Assembly: GCA_017302655.1 (NCBI GenBank)
Contig: JAFLDE010000004.1
Coordinates: 1-64,000, forward strand
DNA: 64,000 nucleotides
Source of the DNA: Burkholderiales bacterium
GTDB lineage: Bacteria; Pseudomonadota; Gammaproteobacteria; Burkholderiales; Burkholderiaceae_C
Direction of reading: 5' to 3'
Positions within the stretch are counted from its first letter, which is position 1, and each line of letters opens with the position of its first letter. Both the position numbers and the translations under genes were made by a program. This document shows, in pieces, positions 20,027-26,438 of this stretch. The notes under the pieces are model-generated. The model ran no database searches and had not been told where the DNA came from. It saw nothing but the letters and a program-made list of their open reading frames with translations.

Positions 20027-20209
20027 GGGGTCTCCGGGTTGGACGTCTTGATGGGCAGGGTGAGCGGATGCTACGGCGGGCCCGCCGCCACGCGCTCCGG
20101 ACTTGCCCGCTGTCGATCCGTCGCCTCTCCTGTCCAGCCGTCGACGCGCGGCCCTCGCAGGGGAAGGACGAGGACACCATGCATCCAGCACGCACCTGGA
20201 GCCCACGCC

Positions 20210-20547
20210 ATGAACCTCGACCAGCAACTCGCCGCCTACCGTCAACGCCGCTTCCTGGCCATGCCCCTGGCCGGGGCCATCGCCTGGTTGTTCGTGCTTG
20301 CCGCTGGGCAGTTGCTCGAAGCGCGCTGGCATCTCCTGGTGCTCTTCGTGGCCACCGGTTGCACGGCCTACCTGGGGATCGGCCTCTCCAAGCTCACCGG
20401 CGAGAACTTCCTGGCCAAGGGACAAGCGAAGAACCCATTCGATGCACTCTTCATGCTCTGCGTCGGCCAGGCCCTGCTGGCCTACGCCATCGCCATCCCG
20501 GTGGCGCTGAAGGACGCCAGCAGTGCGCCTTACACCGTGGCCATGTT
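20210..20547 (+). pseudogene. 5' part of a DUF7010-like membrane protein gene split by the transposon
   Basis: The first 112 codons plus two bases of a small membrane protein ([15 protein letters not shown]..., three hydrophobic segments). The frame runs into the transposon end and stops at 20567-20569 after seven foreign residues. The missing 3' part lies at 46347-46611. Joining 20210-20547 to 46347-46611 gives exactly 603 bases, an unbroken 200-codon frame whose junction reads ...VAML-TGFMW. The family assignment to DUF7010 is from memory of the pattern and is moderate; the split itself is certain from sequence. Confidence 0.85.
20543..20547. repeat. 5 bp target site duplication, left copy (ATGTT)
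   Basis: ATGTT directly outside the left inverted repeat, matching 46342-46346 outside the right one. A 5 bp duplication is the standard footprint of Tn3-family transposition. Confidence 0.93.
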
Positions 20548-20587
20548 GAGGGTTGGCCGTGATTCCTGAAAAATCCGCAGGAATGCC
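20548..20587 (+). repeat. left terminal inverted repeat
   Basis: Begins GAGGGTTGGCCGTGATTCC. The first 33 bases are identical to the reverse complement of the right end, one mismatch follows at position 34, then six more matches; weaker similarity continues to about base 52. Confidence 0.93.
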
Positions 20588-20874
20588 GTTAAACCATTGA
20601 TTCAATTCGGTATTTGCTTGCATCGGCGCGCGATGCGAAAGATGCGAGATCCCCGCCATCTATGAACGCTAGCGCGCCGCGGATGCTGCTGGCGCAAACC
20701 GGCGACACAGTCTCCCTGGCTGCGGAAACCCACTCCCCTCCGCCTCTTCTCGCTGGCCGTTGACGACGGCCAGGAGGCCCTTGGTCAATGGGCGGCGTTG
20801 TACGGGTTCGCACGCATGACTGCCAACAAACGTTTGGTTACCGTTGTCGCAGGGATAGGAAAAAAAGAGATCAA
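20588..20874 (+). promoter_or_regulatory. leader region upstream of the TIR operon
   Basis: About 290 bases between the transposon end and the first TIR gene with no convincing gene. It contains a perfect 8 bp inverted repeat, CTGGCCGT (20753-20760) and ACGGCCAG (20766-20773), that could be an operator or an RNA hairpin. An AGGA ribosome-binding site lies before the ATG at 20875. The operon promoter must lie here unless transcription enters from the interrupted host gene. Confidence 0.45.
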
Positions 20875-21378
20875 ATGGCAATTGCTCAGGCCGAGTTGCT
20901 GCGCGCTGCTCAACGGCAACCAGTTATCAAATCGCAGGTCCGCGCCGGTCTTCAGAAGACCGCCTTCCTGTGTCACAGCCACCGAGACGAGAAGCTGGCT
21001 GAGGGCCTGCAGTCCCTGCTTGCCGAGCAAGGCGTGCAGCTTTACATCGACTGGAAAGACGCGTCGATGCCGCCCGAACCCAATCGGGAGACTGCCGCGC
21101 GCATCCAGCAACGCATCAAGTCCTGCGACTGGTTCCTGTTTCTGGCAACGGCCAACTCGATGGCCTCGCGCTGGTGCCCCTGGGAGCTGGGATATGCCGA
21201 CGGCCAGAAGCAGCCGGACCGGATTGCCGTCGTGCAAACGTCCGACTCCTCGACGACGCATGGCAACGAGTACATGCAGCTCTATCGACGTGTCGACTCG
21301 AATAACGCCGGTCAACTGCTCTGGCTCCCCGCTGGCGGCAATCAGGGTCAGTTCGTTCGCAGCGTGCCGTTCCTGTAG
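20875..21378 (+). CDS. TIR domain protein 1 (TIR_2 type)
   Basis: A 167-residue soluble protein, essentially a single TIR domain. It shows KTAFLCHSHRDEKLAEGL (strand A and box 1-like), LYIDWKD, NRETAARI, FLFLATANSMASRW and WCPWELGYADG. The W-x3-E pair (Trp100, Glu104) is the motif of bacterial TIR NAD+-consuming enzymes. The ATG at 20875 follows an AGGA site; a longer frame from 20788 has no TIR-like sequence. It is the first gene of a seven-gene operon. It resembles TIR protein 3 (24658-25236) in its core, suggesting old duplication. A role as a phage-triggered NADase or signal synthase is inferred. Confidence 0.85.
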   Translation: MAIAQAELLRAAQRQPVIKSQVRAGLQKTAFLCHSHRDEKLAEGLQSLLAEQGVQLYIDWKDASMPPEPNRETAARIQQRIKSCDWFLFLATANSMASRWCPWELGYADGQKQPDRIAVVQTSDSSTTHGNEYMQLYRRVDSNNAGQLLWLPAGGNQGQFVRSVPFL

Positions 21379-21387
21379 GAGCGGGCC

Positions 21388-22524
21388 ATGGCGCTTTATC
21401 AATGCCTGGTTCTGGGCTCGCCGACCGCTGCGCAGACTGCAGCGTTTGCGGCCACCTTCGATGACTGCCTAGGCCTGTTCGGTCTGGTGCGAGGTCGCGA
21501 CTACACGATCGATCGCGGCATCTCGGCTGATTTCAGCGCCAGCACGGCCACAGTGGCCGTCTTCTTTGGCGCCGACGGTGCTGGCTACCCCGAAGCTGAT
21601 CGCCTCAAGCGGCTGGGCGTGCCCGTTGTGCCGGTGGTCAGTAGCGCTGCTCGCGTCAGCGCGGAGTTGCCGGCGGAGCTTCGGGGCATCAACGCAATGT
21701 TCCACGACGCGGCCGATACAAACCTGCGCCGAGTCGTCACGGCGGCGTTGCAGTGCTTGGGCCTGCTACCCGCCCAGCGCCGCGTCTTCGTCAGCTACCG
21801 CCGAGAAGAATCTGCGGACGTTGCGCTGCAGCTCTATGAAGCGCTGTCCGCGCGCCACTTCGATGTGTTCCTGGACACGCATTCGGTCTCAGTCGCTGCC
21901 GACTTCCAGGCGGCGCTTTGGCATCGGCTGTGCGACTCAGACGTGTTGATCATGCTAGACACGCCCGGCTACTTCAGCAGCCGGTGGACAACGGCCGAAT
22001 GGGGACGCGCTATCGCCAAGCACATCTCCATGCTCCAGTTGGTGTGGCCGGCTCACACGCCAGCGCGCGAATCGCACCTAGCGACCTCCAAGAAGCTGGC
22101 CGACGTCGACTTCGACGGCTCGCGCCTGACGGCCGCCGTAGTCAGCGAAGTCGCGCTCGAACTGGAGCGCGTGCGAAGCGTCAGCGTGGCGCTGCGGCAC
22201 TCCAACATGGTCGGCACGCTGCGCTCCGCGATCGAAGATCTCGGAGGCAGTGTGGAAGGTGTGGGCCAGAAGCGTTCGGTGCTCCTGAAGCTGCCGTCGG
22301 GTAATTCGCTGGTGGCCTATCCCGTGGTCGGTGTGCCCACCTCCCTGGATGTGCACGACTGCATCGACCTGAGCGACTCGCGCGCCGCTGCGGTGGTCTA
22401 CGACCACCTGGGCATCAGCGAGGAATGGCGGCGCCACCTGGACTGGCTTGCTGCTCGCGTTGGCGCCGTCAAGTGGCTGCGAAGTCGCGAAGCCGACTGG
22501 CAGCTGGCCGACATCGAGCTCTAA
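21388..22524 (+). CDS. TIR domain protein 2, three-part architecture
   Basis: A 378-residue protein. Residues 1-125 form an alpha/beta region of unknown type (LYQCLVLGSP..., VAVFFGADGAGYPEADRL) that looks like a degenerate TIR or flavodoxin-like fold. Residues 131-245 are a clear TIR domain (RRVFVSYRREESADVALQLYEAL split over the domain start, FDVFLDTHSVSVAADF, SSRWTTAEWGRAI) with Trp200 and Glu204 as the W-x3-E pair. Residues 255-378 are a C-terminal domain I do not recognise. A good ribosome-binding site (TAGGAGCGGGCC) precedes the ATG. The SLOG gene follows after 3 bases, so the two are tightly coupled. Confidence 0.82.
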   Translation: MALYQCLVLGSPTAAQTAAFAATFDDCLGLFGLVRGRDYTIDRGISADFSASTATVAVFFGADGAGYPEADRLKRLGVPVVPVVSSAARVSAELPAELRGINAMFHDAADTNLRRVVTAALQCLGLLPAQRRVFVSYRREESADVALQLYEALSARHFDVFLDTHSVSVAADFQAALWHRLCDSDVLIMLDTPGYFSSRWTTAEWGRAIAKHISMLQLVWPAHTPARESHLATSKKLADVDFDGSRLTAAVVSEVALELERVRSVSVALRHSNMVGTLRSAIEDLGGSVEGVGQKRSVLLKLPSGNSLVAYPVVGVPTSLDVHDCIDLSDSRAAAVVYDHLGISEEWRRHLDWLAARVGAVKWLRSREADWQLADIEL

Positions 22525-22527
22525 GCC

Positions 22528-23157
22528 GTGGGCGCGATCTTTCTTTCTGCCAGCGTCCCGACCCGGGCGCCCTACGACGCGGACTGCCGCCCCCAGGAGA
22601 TTCAAGCTGCCATCAATGCGTTGGCGCTGGTGGTGTTGGGCCGCAAAAAGCTTGTCTGGGGCGGGCATCCCGCCATCACGCCGCTGCTGTGGTCAGCTGC
22701 GCAAGCGGTTGGCGTCGAATGCACCGAGGCGGTGGAGCTGTTTCAGTCGCGGCTGTTCGAGAAGGTACTCCCGGCCGAGAACAAGCACTTTGCCCACGTG
22801 ACGATGGTCGATGCCGTTGGAACGGACCAAGAGGCCAGCCTGCTCGCCATGCGCAAGGCCATGCTCGCGTCGACGACGTTCGAAGCAGCGGTGTTCATTG
22901 GCGGGATGCACGGCATCCTCGATGAACACAAGCTGTTCACCCAGTATTGGCCCGATGCGGTCTGCATCCCCATCGCACAGACCGGCGGCGCTACTGCCCA
23001 GCTCGCCGACCAACTTCAGTTCAAGCCCCCTGAAGACCTGGCGCCACTGGATTTCGTTGCGCTGCTGTACCGCGGCCTGGGCATCCGCCCCAGCCAAAAG
23101 CGCAAAACCCATCTAGATCAGAGAGGAAACCATGGCACGAGTTCCGGTGTTCTATAG
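22528..23157 (+). CDS. stand-alone SLOG domain protein (TIR-associated SLOG)
   Basis: A 209-residue Rossmann-like protein. It opens with MGAIFLSASVPTR. The SLOG nucleotide-binding features are LVWGGHPAITP (43-52), AAVFIGGMHGILDEH (120-134) and IAQTGGATAQLA (149-160). SLOG domains bind nucleotide-derived ligands; in Thoeris ThsA a SLOG domain senses the TIR product. Here the domain stands alone beside a TIR gene, as described for the TIR-associating SLOG families. It starts with GTG 3 bases after the TIR 2 stop and overlaps the next gene by 26 bp, which implies translational coupling. Acting as receptor for a TIR signal is inference. Confidence 0.78.
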   Translation: MGAIFLSASVPTRAPYDADCRPQEIQAAINALALVVLGRKKLVWGGHPAITPLLWSAAQAVGVECTEAVELFQSRLFEKVLPAENKHFAHVTMVDAVGTDQEASLLAMRKAMLASTTFEAAVFIGGMHGILDEHKLFTQYWPDAVCIPIAQTGGATAQLADQLQFKPPEDLAPLDFVALLYRGLGIRPSQKRKTHLDQRGNHGTSSGVL

Positions 23158-23614
23158 CTTTCATTTCGACAACGACGTCATGCGGGTGCAGCAGATCCGC
23201 CAGATGGGCATGATCGACGGCGATGAACCGGTCTCCAAGAACGACTGGGAGACCGTCAAGCGCAGCGGCGCGGGCGCCATCGAGCGCTGGATCGACGACA
23301 ACATGAAATACAAGCGCTGCGTGGTCGTGCTGATCGGCACCGATACCCACTCACGGCCGTGGGTGAAGCATGAGATCAGAAAGGCCTGGGCGGACAAACG
23401 CGGCCTGCTGGGCATTCGCATCCACAACCTGAAGTGCCCGAACCAAGGAACGTGCGCTAAGGGCACCAACCCGTTCGACCAATTCAACTTCCACGACGGT
23501 AGCGGCCGCGTCGTTGTTCCGCCGGTCTACGACCCGCCGGCGCACGACGCCTATAACCACATCAAGAACAACCTAGCGGCCTGGGTCGAGGACGCCATCG
23601 CCCGCCGCCAATAG
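23132..23614 (+). CDS. ThsB-like TIR protein 1 (MTH538/DUF1863 type)
   Basis: A 160-residue single-domain protein: PVFYSFHFDNDVMRVQQIR, KRCVVVLIGTDTHSRPWVKHEIRKAW and GLLGIRIHNLKCP follow the MTH538 TIR-like pattern that includes Thoeris ThsB. The W-x3-E pair is Trp77 and Glu81. Near the C-terminus it has a Pro-rich loop and a helix (NHIKNNLAAWVEDAI). The ribosome-binding site AGAGAGGAAACC is strong. It precedes the small membrane protein by 19 bp. In Thoeris, ThsB makes a cyclic ADP-ribose isomer on infection; that role is inferred here. Confidence 0.85.
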   Translation: MARVPVFYSFHFDNDVMRVQQIRQMGMIDGDEPVSKNDWETVKRSGAGAIERWIDDNMKYKRCVVVLIGTDTHSRPWVKHEIRKAWADKRGLLGIRIHNLKCPNQGTCAKGTNPFDQFNFHDGSGRVVVPPVYDPPAHDAYNHIKNNLAAWVEDAIARRQ

Positions 23615-23633
23615 TCCAGCGATCGTGAGCGCG

Positions 23634-24044
23634 ATGTCCGACTCGCCCAACAAGCACAAGCACCTGGAGTTCATTCAGGCAGCCATCGGCCGGATGGCAG
23701 GCAACCTGTTCCTGCTCAAGGGTTGGAGCATCACGCTGATCGCGGCGCTGTTTGCCTTGGCTGCCAAGGATGCGAAGCAGGGCTACATCCTGATCGCCTA
23801 CTTCCCGCTGATCATCTTTTGGGCCCTGGACGGCTACTTCCTCTGCATGGAGCGCCGCTTCCGGGCGCTGTACGACCACGTCCGGCAGCTCAAGGAGGAG
23901 GACATCGACTTCTCCATGGACACCGGACCCTACAAAGGCGAGCTGCGAAACAGCTGGGCAGCGGCAATGCTGTCGCGAACCTTGTTCGTCTACTACGCCG
24001 GCCTTGCCGTCGTCATGATCGTGCTGGCCATCTGCATCCGCTAG
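23634..24044 (+). CDS. small RipA-like membrane protein
   Basis: A 136-residue protein with three clear membrane helices at about 29-46, 52-71 and 116-134. A charged cytoplasmic hairpin lies between helices 2 and 3 (about 73-108). The N-terminus KHLEFIQAAIGRMAGNLFLLKGW is a conserved pattern I associate with RipA-family octameric membrane proteins, often seen beside TIR genes. A GTG start at 23625 would add three residues; the ATG at 23634 is preferred. In this operon it is the only membrane protein and so a candidate membrane-acting effector or sensor; that is inference. Confidence 0.78.
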   Translation: MSDSPNKHKHLEFIQAAIGRMAGNLFLLKGWSITLIAALFALAAKDAKQGYILIAYFPLIIFWALDGYFLCMERRFRALYDHVRQLKEEDIDFSMDTGPYKGELRNSWAAAMLSRTLFVYYAGLAVVMIVLAICIR

Positions 24045-24087
24045 CCCACTTCCTAGAGGTCACCAGGAACTGAGGGGAGAGACAAGC

Positions 24088-24657
24088 ATGGCACGGCGCT
24101 GTTTTTTCAGCTTCGACTACCAGGACGTCGCCGACTTCCGCGCGAACGTCGTGCGCAACCACAACGTTCTCAAGGATGGTAACGGCGGCTTCTTCGATGC
24201 GTCGATCTGGGAGGAAGCCAAGACCAAGGGCGATGCGGCGCTGAAGAGGCTTATCGACGAGGCCTTGGAGAACACCACCGCGACGGCGGTGCTGATCGGG
24301 ACGGGCACCCATTCGAGACGCTGGGTCCAGTACGAGATCATGAAGAGCATCCAGCGCGGGAACCGCCTACTCGGCATCCACATCAACGGCATTCGCGATC
24401 GCACTGGCAATTCGCTGCCGTTGGGCCACGACCCTTTCGACCACCTCGCGCTGCAGATCAGCGCCGATGGGCGCACCGGCTCTCCCATCGTCTGGAGCGG
24501 CACCGCCTGGGTGGCGTACCAAGATCTTGGCCCGTTCACTTTCAACCAGCGTCCGGAGGTCGAACGAGGCATGGGCTTCAAGCTCTCGCACTGGTGGAAG
24601 ACCTACGACTGGATCACAGACAACGGGTACGACAACTTCGAAACCTGGATCGCCTGA
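24088..24657 (+). CDS. thsB: ThsB-like TIR protein 2, close to Thoeris ThsB
   Basis: A 189-residue protein whose whole length follows the Thoeris ThsB pattern: RCFFSFDYQDVADFRANVVRN, GFFDASIWEEAK, TAVLIGTGTHSRRW, YEIMKSIQRGNRLLGIHIN, a late DPFDHL block and a C-terminal YDWITDNGY. The W-x3-E pair is Trp79 and Glu83, close to the catalytic Glu region of Bacillus ThsB. It has a good ribosome-binding site (GAGGGGAGAG). The next TIR gene starts on the base after its stop. No ThsA (SIR2-SLOG) gene is in the operon, which is the key difference from standard Thoeris. Confidence 0.88.
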   Translation: MARRCFFSFDYQDVADFRANVVRNHNVLKDGNGGFFDASIWEEAKTKGDAALKRLIDEALENTTATAVLIGTGTHSRRWVQYEIMKSIQRGNRLLGIHINGIRDRTGNSLPLGHDPFDHLALQISADGRTGSPIVWSGTAWVAYQDLGPFTFNQRPEVERGMGFKLSHWWKTYDWITDNGYDNFETWIA

Positions 24658-25236
24658 ATGTCTCTCTTCATTGAATCGGATCTGCGCCAGCGTGCGCGCG
24701 CTGGCACACCTGTATACAAGTCGGCTGGCGGCGTTCTTCAAGAACGCCTCCGCGTCCTCGCCAGCGTCGCTGAGTTCGACATCTTCCTGTCACACAGCTT
24801 CACCGACCAAGAGTTGATCCTGGGGATCATGATGTCGCTGGAGGACTTGGGATATAAGGTCTATGTCGACTGGGTGCACGATAGCCAGCTCAGTCGTGAC
24901 CGGGTGACCACCGAGACAGCCCAGGTGCTGCGCAAGCGGATGGCAATGAGCAAAAGCCTTTTCTTCGCGACCACGGCCAACAGCAGCGCGTCGAAATGGA
25001 TGCCCTGGGAGCTGGGTTTTATGGACGGCCGCAACGGCAAGGCGGCAATCCTCCCCGTCGCTCAGCAGAGCACGGGGTCCTACGCCGGCCAGGAGTACCT
25101 CGGTGTCTATCCATACGTTCAAAGGGCTCCCGCGAACGACAACCCTAGGCAGAGGCTGTGGATCCACCGCTCGCCGACCAACTACATCCTCTTCGATCAG
25201 TGGCTGCAAGGCCGTGAGCCCACGGAACGAAGTTGA
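24658..25236 (+). CDS. TIR domain protein 3 (TIR_2 type)
   Basis: A 192-residue protein. After a 35-residue helical lead, a TIR domain starts at about 40 (FDIFLSHSFTDQELILGI), continues with YKVYVDWVHDSQLSR, SLFFATTANSSASKW and MPWELGFMDG, and ends with a short basic tail. The W-x3-E pair is Trp114 and Glu118. Its core is related to TIR protein 1, but the N- and C-termini differ. It starts directly on the base after the ThsB-like gene stop, and it is the last gene of the operon; the convergent tnpT-like gene ends 79 bp later. Confidence 0.85.
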   Translation: MSLFIESDLRQRARAGTPVYKSAGGVLQERLRVLASVAEFDIFLSHSFTDQELILGIMMSLEDLGYKVYVDWVHDSQLSRDRVTTETAQVLRKRMAMSKSLFFATTANSSASKWMPWELGFMDGRNGKAAILPVAQQSTGSYAGQEYLGVYPYVQRAPANDNPRQRLWIHRSPTNYILFDQWLQGREPTERS

Positions 25237-25315
25237 GCCCATCAGCCGCCAGCCTAGCGTTTCGCGCGCGAAACGGCGGCGGAGCGCGGCGCCCCTCTGA
25301 CCCCGAAGCCGGCCT

Positions 25316-26326
25316 CTATTTGGCAGTCCGCTTGCGCGCCGGCTTTGTTGGAGCCGGCGCCGGGGCCGTCGGAGGGGCGAGTCGCTCGAGGAGCCCATGA
25401 ACGGTCACCGCTTCCGTACGGTACTGCGTGGCTTCCTGCCGGCTGGCCGCCAACTGATCGTGCAAGGCGCGTACCTGCTGCTCAAGCAACACCCTACTGG
25501 CCTGCTCGGCCTGGTGACCCGCTTCAGCGGCTTGGAGCTGCCCCGTCAACCTGGTGAACGCCTCGGTGTGCTCCAGCGAGGCCTGGCGCTCGCGAGACTC
25601 GGCTTGCGAAAGCTGGCTGCGCAAGGCCTCCGAGGCTTTATCGGCCTTGGCGCGCGCCTGGCGCTCCTGCTCGATCTCCAGCAGCGCCCGGCGCTCAGCG
25701 GCGGCGGCGCGCTCCTGAGCGGTGTCGACTGCCTCACGCGCCTTGGCCAGGTCAGCGCTGAAGCCCTCCTGCAGCCGCTGCTGCTGCGCGTGCCCTTGCT
25801 CAAGCTGTTCCTGAGCCTGCTGCAAGCGGGCCTGGGCGCCGGCGTGCGCAAGGCGTTCGGCTTCGAGCTCGAGCTGCACCTGCTGCAGCGCATGCCGAGC
25901 CAGTTCCAACTCACCCCGCAGCTGCTCGGCTGCCGCTTGGGCTTGAGCTTCCTGCTCGCGGCTCCTTTCCTGATCAGCCTGCAGCTCTAGCCGGATGGCG
26001 GCCAGATCGCTTCGTGCTGCGGCGGTGGCTTGCTGCCAGATCGCAGCGATCGCTTCGGCGGCCACCGTCTTGATCTCCGGCGGCAGGTCCGGGTGATCGA
26101 TCTCGACCCGTGCTTTGACACGCAGCTCGTCCCAGAACTTGGCCAGAGCCTCGGCCGGCGTGCCCATCGTGCCCTTGCGGACGTACTGGTAGAGCTTGTT
26201 GGTTGTGGGCGTGATCCCGTACCGGAAGAACAGCAAGGCGCAGACTTCGCGGTACAACGCCTTCGTATCGCTGAAACGGGCCTTCAGCGCTTCGACCTCG
26301 GCAAGGATCTCGTTCTCGGTGCTCAT
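25316..26326 (-). CDS. tnpT: TnpT-like coiled-coil DNA-binding protein (cointegrate resolution)
   Basis: A 336-residue protein with a KfrA-type N-terminal DNA-binding domain (about 1-110: EILAEVEALKARFSDTKALYREVCALLFF, ITPTTNKLYQYVRKG). A long Ala/Gln/Glu-rich coiled coil follows (about 115-315), then a basic Pro-rich tail (APAPTKPARKRTAK). This is the layout of TnpT, which helps the TnpS recombinase resolve transposition cointegrates in the Tn4651 group. It is divergent from the recombinase gene across the palindromic site at 26327-26438, as in that group. Confidence 0.85.
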   Translation of the reverse strand: MSTENEILAEVEALKARFSDTKALYREVCALLFFRYGITPTTNKLYQYVRKGTMGTPAEALAKFWDELRVKARVEIDHPDLPPEIKTVAAEAIAAIWQQATAAARSDLAAIRLELQADQERSREQEAQAQAAAEQLRGELELARHALQQVQLELEAERLAHAGAQARLQQAQEQLEQGHAQQQRLQEGFSADLAKAREAVDTAQERAAAAERRALLEIEQERQARAKADKASEALRSQLSQAESRERQASLEHTEAFTRLTGQLQAAEAGHQAEQASRVLLEQQVRALHDQLAASRQEATQYRTEAVTVHGLLERLAPPTAPAPAPTKPARKRTAK

Positions 26327-26438
26327 GAATTGATACTACGGCGTAATGCGTTGGGTTATCAACTTTCTACGCAAATCTATGGACATAAGTTCTCTTATGT
26401 CCATAATCGTCAGAAGTGCTTAGCCGAAAAATCGTGCA
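26327..26438. other. probable resolution site (rst-like) between tnpT and tnpS
   Basis: A 112-base, AT-richer gap between the divergent resolution genes. It holds a perfect inverted repeat at 26378-26405: TATGGACATAAG, a 4-base spacer TTCT, and CTTATGTCCATA. Counting a 6-base central region (GTTCTC) gives two 11 bp arms, a normal tyrosine-recombinase core site. It probably also carries both divergent promoters. The comparison with rst of Tn4651 is from family knowledge. Confidence 0.75.

Noticed and set aside
23625-23633. GTG start for the RipA-like protein
   Set aside because: It adds only three residues; the ATG at 23634 gives the conserved start.
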